From NCBI RefSeq assembly GCF_023078275.1, contig NC_062998.1, positions 14,335,916 through 14,399,915 of the forward strand: a stretch of 64,000 bases of DNA, in the 5' to 3' direction. The stretch comes from Leguminivora glycinivorella. Lineage: Eukaryota; Arthropoda; Insecta; Lepidoptera; Tortricidae. The position numbers and the translations under genes are program-made. Below, in pieces: positions 25,597 through 36,349 of the stretch (the first letter of the stretch is position 1; each line of letters starts with the position of its first letter). A model generated the notes under the pieces. That model had not been told where the DNA came from and ran no database searches. It saw only the letters and a program-made list of their open reading frames with translations.

Positions 25597-26640
25597 CGAG
25601 CCTGAATGATATTCTCCGCCGAGCTCTCGTTACGGCGGGAGCGCCGGCGGTTCTAGAACCGCCTGGATTGGCTCGCGACGACGGAAAGAGGCCGGATGGC
25701 ATGACCCTCGTGCCTTGGAAGATGGGGCGCCCTTTAGTTTGGGCAGGGGCGGCTCACTCCGCGTTTCTATCGCCGCGCTGCAAGTACATGCTTGCGGCCG
25801 CGAGTTCGCGGCCTAATCAGGGGTGGCGCGCGTTCTCACGAAACGCACTTTCGCACGTTCTATTGTTACTTTACGTCGCGAGTTTTTTTTAAGGTTCTTA
25901 TGCGATGTCCGCTTGTGGAATGACTAATAATGCTTAGTTAAATAGATATCATGAATAAAATAAATACCATAGGACATTTTTACACACATCTACTATTAAT
26001 AAGTACCCCGGAAAGGTTCAATAAGGCTTGTGATGTTGGAACTTAAACAAACATATATAAATACTATAGATATACCTAGAAAGTACCCAAGACTTGAATA
26101 TAATAGTATAACATTTTATCTCTAGTATTAATTCGTTTTAATCCATAGGCAACCATATCGCCGGACGCCGCGCACGTGCGGCTCGTTTCTTTGTAAGAAT
26201 TTTGTAGGCATTTAAAAAGGCGGCATGTCGTGAACATCAAAGCAGTGGGCCTTCTGTACTTGTACTATTATATATTCTGTGGTTTGGGTTGGGATGCCAC
26301 ATGTGTGGATACGCTTGCGGCGTCCCATCTTCCAGGGACTTCAAACAGAGCTGGTGCTGCCACCAACTCCGCTGAACACCTCAAACGGCGCAAATATGCA
26401 GCAATTGATTCCAGTTTCATGTTTGAGCCGTTTGGGGTGGAAACGCTTGGGCCGTGGGGTTCAGGTGCTCACAGTATTTTTAAAGAGCTTTCAAAGCGCC
26501 TCGTCGATGCAACAGGAGACAAGAAGGCTGGCACTTACCTAGCGCAACGTATAGGCATTGCCATCCAACGTGGCAATGCCGCCAGCCTTCTTGGCACCTT
26601 GCCACAAGGTGCGGATTTGGAGCCTATTTTTTACTTATAG
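25597..26640 (+). pseudogene. C-terminal fragment of an RT polyprotein, split by an insertion
   Basis: Two pieces, 25597-25743 and 26289-26640, read as one frame once the intervening 545 bp are ignored. The first ends LARDDGKRPDGMTLVPWKMG then RPLVW; the second resumes with DATCVDTLAASHL and goes on to VETLGPWGSG, GTYLAQRIGIAIQRGNAAS and a stop. I recognise it as the C-terminal region of a reverse-transcriptase polyprotein common in invertebrate LINEs. RPDG...WDAT could be a PD-(D/E)XK nuclease core, which is inference. TTGGG at both edges (25739-25743, 26289-26293) fits a target duplication. Confidence 0.7.
25744..26288 (+). mobile_element. Dispersed element D1 inserted in the RT fragment
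   Basis: Its left edge is sharp because the RT frame stops at 25743 and resumes at 26289. It begins CAGGGGCGGCTCACTCCG, shares about 340 bp (to about 26088) with the inverted copy at 13256-13562, and contains the same GGCCGCGAGTTCGCGGCC hairpin. The right 200 bp are not shared with that copy, so the insertion may be composite. Confidence 0.7.
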
Positions 26641-26717
26641 TTATTATTCTCTTTATTCATTTAGTTATTATTATTATTAGTTTGTTTTAGTTTTTAAGTT
26701 AGTTTATATTGTTTTTT

Positions 26718-29700
26718 ATTGAAAATGAAAATGAAATATTTATTTTTCAAGTAGGCATATTACAATGCGCATATGAACGTCAAATAAAGCTACGCCGGCT
26801 CTAACGCTACGCCTCAGCCTCGAGAAGATTTCAGTCCCCCCTCAGTTGGGAGGGGGGTATCCACTATGGGACCGGCAAGAAACTCGGCGGGCAACTTCTT
26901 TTCAAAACATTACATCTTATAAATAACATGCATTAAATAACAACATACAATTTAACATGCAAAAGTATTCATCAAAGAATATGAACAGACTAGGTACTCT
27001 ATGGAAATCAATTTCAATAAATTATATTATTGCTTAATAATACGTCGTTCTTCTTCAGAGAAAACATATCAAATTGTCATAGAAGAAAAAGATAATATGA
27101 ATCTCAATATCATTAAATATGTAATTTACCTACACAACATAAAATATAAATATTTGATGTGCTTTCTTATCTGAACTGTGTCCTCTATACATAATACAAT
27201 TATTTTAATTGCTATTCGTTTTTTGTAGTTTCTGGTTCGGGCCATGCATGTTTGTCTGTCAAATAGTCCTCGACTCTGTAATAAGCCTTTAACATCAATG
27301 ATTTTTTTAAGTAGTTCTTAAGAGCTGGGAGGGGTAATCTCAAAGCAGTGTCAGGTAACTTATTATAAAAATGAATGCATTGCCCAACAAATGACTTCTG
27401 TACTTTACGGACACGAAACTTCTTTATGGCAAGCTTATTTTTGTTTCTAGTGTTATAATTATGGATATCAGAATTCTTAGTGAAACAGTCTAAATTCTTA
27501 ACAACATAAATTATACTATCATAAATGTATTGGGAAGCTACAGTTAAGATATTAATTTCTTTGAAGAGTTCTCTTACTGATTCACGTGTTCCTAAGTTGT
27601 AAATAGAACGAATGGCTCTCTTTTGTAATACAAAGATAGTCTGTATGTCAGCTGCTTTGCCCCAAACCAGAATACCGTATGACATTACACTGTGAAAATA
27701 ACTATGATACACTAGGCGAGCTGTCTCAACATTAGTCAGTTGCCTGATTCTCCTAACGGCGTATGCGGCTGAACTTAATTTGCTTGCTAGTTTCTTTATA
27801 TGAGGACTCCATTGTAGATTTTTGTCCAATGTTAAACCAAGAAACAGTGTTGTATCTACCATCTCTAAGCATTCATCATTCAAAAGTATTTTTGTATCGA
27901 TTGGTTTAACATTCGGCAGAGAAAATCGAATACATTTGGTTTTCTTAGAATTAAGAAGTAAATTGTTGACAGTAAACCACTGCAGTACATCAGCTAACGT
28001 GCTATTAATTACATTGTAATCCGTAGATTTTCGGTCAACATTAAAAAGCAGTGATGTATCATCAGCAAAAAGTACTATTTCACAAAAGTTTTTCACTATA
28101 CATGGCAAATCATTTATATAAACCAAAAACAGGAATGGACCTAAAATTGAGCCTTGTGGCACTCCTAATTGGACTACAGTCCCGCTAGAGCGAGTTTTGT
28201 TAACAACTACTGTTTGTGTTCTATTGCTAAGGTAAGAAGACATAAAGTTTAGGGCATTTATAGACAAACCATAGTGTTCTAATTTCAAAATGAGCGTTCC
28301 ATGATCCACACAATCAAAGGCTTTTGAAAGATCACAAAATATGCCAATTGCATCACAAGAATTTTCCCAAAAATTATATATATGTTTAATGAGTACCGAA
28401 GCAGCATCGGTCGTGGAACGGCCCCTTGTGAAACCGAACTGTTTGCTTGTAAGTAATCTATGTCTTTTGAAGTGTCCCAGCCCAGTAGATCATTTAACAT
28501 TAGCTTCTCAAAGACTTTACTTAGTACAGGAAGTATTGATATGGGACGGAAATTGGTTATATCACTCGAATCACCCGATTTAAAAAGCGGTATGACTTTG
28601 CTACATTTCATAAGATCTGGAAAGGTGCCTTGTGAAATTGAAATATTATATATTACGGCCAAGTAAGGTGCTATTATATCTATGACATGACTAATTACTT
28701 TAACTGATGTTCCCCATAAGTCTTCCGTTTTCTTTAAATTGAGTGACTTGAATGTTTTAACAATATTTACAGAGTCTACTTGACTAAATTCAAATGAATT
28801 ATTACATTTCTTGACATTAGCACAAAGTAATGAATGGGCTTGAGCCGCAGAAGAATGTAAACATTTTGTGGTGTTAACGGCTATATTTGAGAAATAATCT
28901 TCGAATGCCGAGGCAACATCGCTGTTCGACACTATTTGTTGATTATCTGATACAATGTTGACTTGACAATCGCGTGATTTACATTTACCAGCTTCTTTAT
29001 TTATAATACTCCAAGTTGTTTTCACTTTGTTGTCCGACACTTTCAATTTAGAACTAATAAAGTTTTTCTTGGCAGTTAAACACACTTTCTTGAAGATTCT
29101 TGAGTAGTTTCTTACATAGTCCAGGAATTCTGAATTCTTGTTCAGCTCTCTCTCACCATAAAGTTCATAAAGTCTTTTTCTACTTTTGTGAATACCTACA
29201 GTAGCCCATTCACTAAACTTTGTTTTAACTTTTGACCCACTAATAGATTTCACTTTGAAATTGTTATTAAATTGATTAAGAATTACATTGAAAACATCTT
29301 GATACAAATGATTACAGTCATAATGCGAAAATGGTATTATAGACAAACTATGTAGAATTTCATTTTTGAATGATTCCAAGCGAGATCCAGTAATGGGTCT
29401 ATATGTTATTGTTTGTGGAGTATCATGAATAACGTTTAAGAAAGCTGCCCTTTGGCCGCTGTGATCGGAATGAAAACAGTTAAATAATTTCTTATCTATA
29501 CATTCACAGTTACAAAAAATATTATCTAGGCATGTTGCACTAGTCACACCTACCCGGGTAGGTTCAAGAAATAAATTAAATAAATTAAATGATTTAAACA
29601 AACAGAACATTTTAACAGTATTACTAGATGACTCGAGCAAGTTAACATTAAAATCTCCACATACAATAACATGTTTTTGGCCCTTGCATACTAAATTCAG

Positions 29701-29985
29701 AACATTTTCCATTGTAGATTCAAATATGCTGAAGTCAGCTGATGGTGGTCTATAAACACATACAATAATATATCTGTCTAATTCAACACATGAAATTTCT
29801 ATAGTTCTTTCTATGGAATATTTTACAACATCTTTGCGCTCTTTACACTTCATACAATTTTTAACAATAATAAGGGAGCCACCATGAGCAGCAGATTTTC
29901 TGGCAAAAAAACTAGCTAATTTAAAATTAACATAATCAAATATCAACTGTTCTTGTTCAACAATATCAACTATTATTATAATAAA
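26718..29985 (-). mobile_element. LINE B, copy 1 (5'-truncated in the endonuclease)
   Basis: Minus-strand non-LTR retrotransposon: part of the endonuclease, the reverse transcriptase, a 3' UTR of about 490 bp, and a tail of ATTTTC repeats at 26718-26735. The 3' UTR contains paired CCCCCCTCCC / GGGAGGGGGG-type blocks that form a hairpin (about 26836-26862). The 5' side joins the tail of LINE A near 29985-30000. Confidence 0.88.
27212..29985 (-). pseudogene. LINE B endonuclease-reverse transcriptase, one frameshift
   Basis: The first frame (to about 28450) covers the late endonuclease: VCVYRPPSADF, VIVCGDFNVNLLES, SATCLDNIFCNC and HSDHSGQ, then the RT start VIPLFKSGDSSDITNFRPIS. The second frame holds the rest: FGFTRGRSTTDAASVL, CDLSKAFDCVDHGTL, GVPQGSILGPFLFLVYINDL, the catalytic FADD (VLFADDTSLLF), and a C-terminal thumb region ending PEPETTKNE. 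Jockey/CR1-type elements look like this. The two frames swap at about 28450-28490, between LNDLL and KQFGF, so the copy is inactive in cis. The EN N-terminus is missing. Confidence 0.88.
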
Positions 29986-29999
29986 TGGGCTTACTCTTG

Positions 30000-30061
30000 A
30001 CCACAGACTAGCCAAAGGCAAAGACGTGGCCTACGTTGGAGTGAGCTCGCCCAGAAGATGC
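30000..30061 (-). pseudogene. Last codons and tail of LINE A (separated part)
   Basis: On the minus strand, immediately after the hAT nest, the frame from 38539-38721 resumes as HLLGELTPT then stop. A short 3' UTR follows before LINE B begins. See the 38539 entry for the body. Confidence 0.65.
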
Positions 30062-30577
30062 CTGTTCACTAGAGATGGGTAATGGTGGGTAAATACCGGG
30101 TAACATAGCTGGGCATTAACTCGTTAATCCGTTAATCGTTAATTAACGAAGTTAACATTTCGATTAACGGATTAACTTTTAAGTTAACTTGAAAAAATGT
30201 TAACGGACTCGTTAACTTCCGTTAAATTTCTCCGAGTCCGTTAATCGTTAATCTAGTAGGGCACAGGCGCCATCTGCGCTGCGAAAAACACGTTCTGAAC
30301 GCTACTATAAAAGCCCGAAGTACGGCAAATCCTATGATTTGCCGGTAAATCCTAGGCTTTACCATAGATAAATCAAGAAAGATTGGTAACTCAGTACATC
30401 GCTACATGGCCTACTTAAACGCGAGTTATCGTCGCTGGTACCTCTTAGTTTTCGAGTTATTTACAGATGGCGCTATTTTCAATGTTTAAAAGTGCCGTCT
30501 AGTGAGATAATAATTAATTACATTGCCGAGTAACCATAACTGAATATGATTCAATATTTCGAGGCGGCGGCACCTCG

Positions 30578-30655
30578 TTTTTTGGCTCAGGGGTTAGAGT
30601 ATTTGACTTGCATTTTTGAGATCTCAGGTTCGAGACCCAGCTCCGTTTTTTTTTT
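30578..30655 (+). ncRNA. tRNA-derived SINE head
   Basis: TGGCTCAGGGGTTAGAG (A box) at 30583 and GGTTCGAGACC (B box) at 30627, then CCAGCTCC and nine or more T, a Pol III terminator. The cloverleaf does not close well. It is probably a SINE inside hAT-4. Confidence 0.55.
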
Positions 30656-30904
30656 AAATTTGTTTAAAAATAATTATGTTGTTGTTTTTCACTTTTTTTA
30701 TCTACCTAGTTGAATATTAGAAAAATAAAATATGATGTGAATTTGAATCATAGAAAAGTAAGTATAAATTTTTCGCGCCTACTTGTATGTGTGTTTATAA
30801 AACCGATAGGCCCATAGGGAAGTACCTATCTTATCTACCTACTCGACTCTCCAATCACTTGCCGCCGTGTCAAGAGGATCATGTACTAAAGGACTGAAGT
30901 GTTT

Positions 30905-33790
30905 TTTTGCAATGATTATGGTCCAAGAGCTGGCAGGATTTTGGAGTAGGTCCATGAGGCAACCTGGAAAGGTGCTCAGATGCTTCTCTAATCATGACCA
31001 ACACCGAGTTTAACGCCGAGTGTGGAGTTGAAAAACGAGCGAGTGTAAGGATTCTATAGGTGAACCACGAGCGAAGCGAGTGGTTCGAGAGTAGAATCCT
31101 GAACTTGCGAGTTTTTTAACACACGAGAAGTAAAATACATTTGCACCCGAGTGTAACACAAAACTTTTCCCCTCACTATAGCGAGGAAACTACAAGGCAA
31201 AAAAATGCGTTTATCACTGCTTCCAGTAGTTCCACAGGTGGTAAATCATCTTTATTACCAGATTCACCTGCTTTTATCAATTTTAAAGCAGTTTATTTGA
31301 CTTTATTCAAGGTCAAATTACTTTACCCACTAGTGGATAAAATGCGTTTTTACCCGCTGGTATTAAAGGACAAAACACGTGTTTCCGAGCTAGTGAGGGG
31401 AAAAAATATTTCTATTCTATTCTATTCTATATGTATATTGATCATATCGAAAAAACGTACATAACCTTTCTTGTAGGATATTTTATGTAGATATTTTCTG
31501 TTAAACATATATATTTTTTGCTGTGGGCCACCGTTTACGAGTTATTTACGAAAAACTAAAAAAATTACTTTCAAGATCGAATGGTAGGGTACGGAACCCA
31601 CCTCATGTCATGGCATTATTTTTCCATGGCTATTTAGACCCTCATCTTTTACTAGTAAAAATGACAGATTGCCTCTAGAACCATTTTTGGTTCTTTTTTT
31701 ACCACTTTGCACTGTTCTGGCACGGTGAAGGACCCGGCCAAATGATCTGGCATAAATACCATGCGACTTCTAGTCATACTAAGTTATGAAAAAAAGCTGC
31801 ACTTTTGGATGGAAGCAAGCCGCTTTGCATGGTGATAGTAGACATCATAGTAAACGATTTTTTCCGAGGATATTGAAATTTCATCCCTTAGGAAGCCGAG
31901 CGTAGCGAGGTGTTTTATGAAAATTAAAAAAATTCTATCTTTTTATTGTGTAGTCCGATTTTGACAAAACGTATCTCAAATGAAAGGTATTAATTTGTGT
32001 AATTAAAAAAAATACAAAGAAAAAATTTTTGAAAGAAAAGTAAGAAAAAATTAAAAAAAAAGTAAATTTACGTCTCGCACTGAATAACTTCAAAGAATGA
32101 CAGACAAAATGTACAATGTCGATATGCGAGTTTTTTTAAATCAAAGACAGATAAATTTGTAGTTGAAAACTGAAGACCACATTGAAATCGGAGTAGCATT
32201 TTTTAAGATACAAGTTGCCAAAGTTGGGAAAGATCGCTTTATATGGCCACTTTGAAATTCCTATGCCAGAAAGTCAGAAATAATATGTTTTTCTGACACA
32301 GAAAAATACATAGTAACAGTACACATCAAAATAGAATTAAAAATTCCAAGGATATTATAATTTCATCCCTTAGAACGACGAGCGCAGCGAGGTCGAAAAA
32401 AATCTCTTTTTTTTACGTCGTCCGATTTTGACAAAACATGTTTCATTTGAAAGGTATTGCTTTATGTAACTTAAAAAAAAATATTGAAAAAAATTGGGAA
32501 AAAAATGAAATGAAATTTTTATATCCTTGTAAAAAAAAGGTTATTATGATGTCTATTACCTATGCACACTTTTAACTGTAAGAAAAATATAATGTTTCTG
32601 ACTTTCTGGCTAAGGAATTTATAAGCGACCATATAAACAAACTAAGCCAACTTTGACAACTTGCATCTTAAAAACTACTGATTCGATTTCGATTCGGTTT
32701 TTAGTTTATAATCATGCATTTATTTGTCTTTAATTTAAAAAAATCATATATCGAAATTATACACCGTGTCTACCGTTTTTTGCGGTTATTCAGTGTGATA
32801 CGAAAATTAAGGTTTTTTTTTTTTAATCTTACATTTTTTTTTCCAATTTTTTTCAATATTTTTTTTAAGTTACATAAAGCAATACCTTTCAAATGAAACA
32901 TGTTTTGTCAAAATCGGACGACGTACAAAAAAAATTAGATTTTTTTTTCGGTTTTCGTAACCGACCTCGCTACGCTCGTCGTTCTAAGGGATGAAATTAT
33001 AATATCCTCGGAATTTTTAATTTTATTTTGATGTGTACTGTTACTATGTATTTTTCTGTGTCAGAAAAACATATTATTTCTGACTTTCTTGCAAAGGAAT
33101 TTCAAAGTGGCCATATAAAACGATCTTTCCCAACTTTGGCAACTTGTATCATAAAAAATGCTAATCTGATTTCGATGCGGTCTTCAGTTTTCAACTAAAA
33201 ATTTATCCATCTTCGATTAGAAAAAACTCGTATATCGACATTGTACATTTTGTCTGTCATTCTTTGAAGTTATTCAGTGCGAGACGTAAATTTACTGTTT
33301 TTATTTTTTCTTACTTTTCTTTCAATTTTTTTTTCTTGTATTTTTTTTAAATTACACAAATCAATACCTTTCATTTGAGATACGTTTTGTCAAAATCGGA
33401 CGATACAATAAAAAGATAGAATTTTTTTCATTTTCATAAAACACCTCGCTACGCTCGGCTTCCTAAGGGATGAAATTTCGATATCCTCGGAAAAAATCGT
33501 TTACTATGATGTCTACTATCACCATGCAAAGCGGCTTGCTTCCTTCCAAAAGTGCAGCTTTTGGCCAAAAATTCTCCATAACAAGTATGACTATTCTGAG
33601 GAACTCTAATTTCACTTTTTAATAATTCCAGGTTGCCTCAAACACCTTTTTTGGGCCTCAAAAAATTAAATCTTTAAAAATTTATAGCTCGATAAAGCCA
33701 GACTTGCAGACCTGATGTTCTGAGCACCTTTCCAGGTTGCCTCAAGGACCTACTCCAAAACTCTGCCAGCTCTCCGTCTATTATGACCAT
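30905..33790. mobile_element. Fold-back element FB2 with internally duplicated arms
   Basis: The outer segment GAGCTGGCAG..TTTGGAGTAGG..AGGCAACCTGGAAAGG (about 30937-30980) is inverted at about 33733-33770. The inner arms 31760-32690 and 32690-33615 are inverted copies with the centre near 32690. Each arm contains two diverged direct units of about 480 bp that start GGATATTNNAATTTCATCCC and contain GTCCGATTTTGACAAAAC and CATTTGAAAGGTATT. Low-complexity A/T runs separate modules. No transposase. Confidence 0.8.
31000..31415 (+). mobile_element. Family Y element, copy in the left arm of FB2
   Basis: Nearly the same sequence as the units at 39958-40386 and 40387-40757: AACGCCGAGTGTGGA, GAGCGAAGCGAGTGGTTCGA, GAAGTAAAATACATTTGCAC, CAAAACACGTGTTTCCGAGC. 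It has no counterpart in the right arm, so it entered after the palindrome formed. Confidence 0.8.
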
Positions 33791-33839
33791 ATAAGCAGCG
33801 ACTCAGCGAGTGTCCTTCGAAGACCTGGCAAGCAATTAT

Positions 33840-33936
33840 GGTCGCTCGATAAGTGATAAAATAGCAGGCCGTCCCAATCGCACTATATGTAAGTGCGATA
33901 GGGACGGCCTGATATTTTATCGTCTATCGCGCGACC
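33840..33936. mobile_element. 97 bp hairpin MITE
   Basis: GGTCGC..GATAAGTGATAAAATAGC and GCAGGCCGTCCCAATCGCACT pair with AGTGCGATAGGGACGGCCTG and its continuation to GCGCGACC, leaving a seven-base loop (33885-33891). The transcript would form a long microRNA-precursor-like hairpin. Target duplication not clear. Confidence 0.8.
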
Positions 33937-34201
33937 ATGCTGGTTGCGCAGATCCGTCGGTAAAGCAGTGTTGCACCTATGGCTCGGGAGAAAAGGCGAA
34001 TTAGCAAGCGGCTCCATCGGTAAAGCAGTCCGCGGCGACAGATATTCGTCGACAAGCGGTCATGATTGGAATATTGGCCAATGACGAGACAGCTGTCAAC
34101 ATGGCGGAAACAGTTGTCGGCACGATGTAAACATTGCAACAAAATACTTAATACGATAATGTAGATGATATGAAGACGAAAACTACTAAAAAAACCTTTA
34201 A

Positions 34202-34468
34202 AGTTTATGTGACGTAGAAACGCAGGCGTTAATAGACTCTGGCAGTGGATATAACCTAATCAACAAAAACTCTTTCGACGAATTTAAAGTGGATTGCGTG
34301 AGTGAGAACTTCACTGTTTCTGATCGCGATGGTACTGTTAGGAAAACGTCGAGCATTTGGTTGTCGAGTATGCAGACTAAGGAAGCGCCGATCGAGCTCA
34401 AGATCACTCTGAAAGATGATAATTATCCCTGTGGCGAAATGAAGAGCTCAATGCGACTAAACAGCTGA
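34202..34468 (+). pseudogene. Ty3/gypsy-type protease fragment
   Basis: The open frame SLCDVETQALIDSGSGYNLI.. contains the retropepsin catalytic motif ALIDSGS and continues for about 85 residues to a stop. It is an LTR-retrotransposon aspartic protease fragment. RT and RNase H, which should follow, are absent: 34469-34740 is AT-rich unrelated DNA. Confidence 0.6.
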
Positions 34469-34741
34469 TTTTATAGCCAATAGTCAATCGTTTATTGCAA
34501 GAACATAGTGAGATTACATAAGATGATAACATTGAAAAGCAGTTCTTATGTTCTACCAAGCAAGGCATGCAATATTTAACAATTATTTAAAGTATGTACA
34601 ATAAAATGTCAATATAATTTGTTACACAATAATTCATTACAAATATACACAAGGATTGAGTCAATTTATTACATTTTATAAATTACACAGCTAAGATGTC
34701 AAATATAGGCATAGATAAATTACTTAATTAATAATTAAGTT

Positions 34742-35128
34742 TTGAAAGATGGTGACTATAATGACTTGTGTTTGGAAAATGGCATGCCAAACAAAGGAGA
34801 CCAACAGCAAACGGTGGTGCCTAAGGTAATGGGGAAGGAAGTTGCATATAAGGTGCATAGTAATGGTCATTTTGCTATGAGAATGAGGAAAAGGGCATTC
34901 ACTGAGACGAAGAAGCCCTACGATCACACAATTACAGTTGTTGATGCGTTCACCAAGTGTGTGTGGCCCTACCCGATGAAGTCGACATCTAGAGCAGAGG
35001 TGATTAGCAAGTGGCAGTTGCAGCGGCAGACGTTTGGTGACCCTATACATATTACCTTTGCCCGAGGTAAAGCATTAAAGAAAAGAGCTTTCAGAAGTAC
35101 TGTGAAGATGAAACTTTATCTCGTGTAA
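34742..35128 (+). pseudogene. Degenerate gypsy-type integrase fragment
   Basis: The 128-residue frame contains HTITVVDAFTKCVWPYPMKS and TSRAEVISKW, matching the first catalytic Asp region (VDAFTK) and following helix of gypsy integrases. The glycine-Asp-rich second motif is altered (FARGKAL where SDRGTA is usual) and no LTRs are visible. It is probably the same dead element as the protease fragment, with an internal deletion. Confidence 0.6.
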
Positions 35129-35348
35129 GAAATTCTTGGTGCCTAAAAGTTAACTTGATTTGTTACTTTATTAAGTTTAGTAAGTTTGGTGAATATTTAA
35201 AATGTTGTTGTGTTGTAAAATGCTAAAAGTTGTTACAGTTATTGTTTTTATATCTAATGCTTATATTGTCGGATGTTTTTCAATTTATGTTGAAATGTAA
35301 TGTTGAATGAATGAGATGTAGTTAGATGAATGAACGTTGAAGTATATC

Positions 35349-35542
35349 TGGGCATTTCTCAGAGTGTTTCAACTTTTTTGATTTCGGTGGCAGCATTAGT
35401 ACCCGAACCATGAGTTTTCTTTGTTTCTGGTACAAATCCGCGACTTCTATTTAAATTGACAGGATTTCATGTGACTCTTACAGGATTCATGTAAAACTGT
35501 TGCCATCGAAAACAAAAAAATTTAAACACTGAGAAATGCCCA
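35349..35542. mobile_element. MITE, 194 bp
   Basis: TGGGCATTTCTCAG at 35349-35362 is exactly inverted at 35529-35542. Flanking imperfect pairing extends through GTGTTTCAACTTTTTTG against the matching right side. Confidence 0.8.
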
Positions 35543-35865
35543 TCTGAGGGCAGATATGAGAGCAGGACAGCCGAGAATGTGGGATCGGAACGTAAGGTGA
35601 TGGCGTGAAACAGAACGTTGTATTATAGTAGAATGACAGTAGGTGTGAAAGGCGATGGGAGAATAGTTTTGAACGATGAGCGTTCGAACGTGAAAGAATT
35701 TAGTAAAATCTGTTAATTTCTTATTTGCTGCTTAATTAAAAGTTATTCATTGTTTATTGCTGGGTTTTCATTCGAGGCATAACAATATCCCACAAATATA
35801 TTGTTTTATTCCCCATTAATATTCGATATGTAAAAAATACCCCAAATAAATAATAGCACTAGACC

Positions 35866-36190
35866 CTACTCATAGTGTTGTGTTCCTGCCGGTGAGTAAG
35901 GGTGCCAGAGCTCAACGAGGGTGCGGTGTGTTGATGACGGGAGCACTTACGGAACTAACTTGTTCCGTCTATTGTCCTTTGAGTCGTCGGCTACCCGAAC
36001 CCTCCTTAGAACTTGTACATTCCTTTTTGCTGTGTACTTAACACAGCAAAAGGGAGTGTACATGTTTCTAATAGGGTGGCAACGCGCTTTTGACACTGTT
36101 TGAGTTGCAGGCGTCCATAGGTTACGGTGACCGCTTTACATCAGGCGGGCCGTATGCTTGTTTGTAATGTAATGCAATAAAAATTAAATA
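35866..36190 (+). mobile_element. Lepidopteran SINE-like repeat
   Basis: CTGCCGGTGAGTAAGGGTGC near 35889, GAGTTGCAGGCGTCCATAGG near 36102 and CATCAGGCGGGCCGTATGCT near 36140 match a repeat I recall as very common in moth genomes, ending in an AT-rich tail at 36178-36190. No coding. Confidence 0.6.
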
Positions 36191-36215
36191 ATCAGAAAAT
36201 AATACTTCCGTCTTA

Positions 36216-36349
36216 GTGCGTTTTCACATTATCCGATCCGATATCAGATGTAGGACCGATATCCCATATATTTAAGCCGCCTTTTTTCGATTTTCGCCTT
36301 TGAAATCCTTCCTACATCCGATATCTGATCGAATAATGTGAAAACGCAC
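36216..36349. mobile_element. MITE family M1, copy 3 (TTA target duplication)
   Basis: 134 bp with the same CGTTTTCACATTATCCGATC terminus as 8414 and 8660, flanked by TTA at 36213-36215 and 36350-36352. Lies inside hAT-4. Confidence 0.9.
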
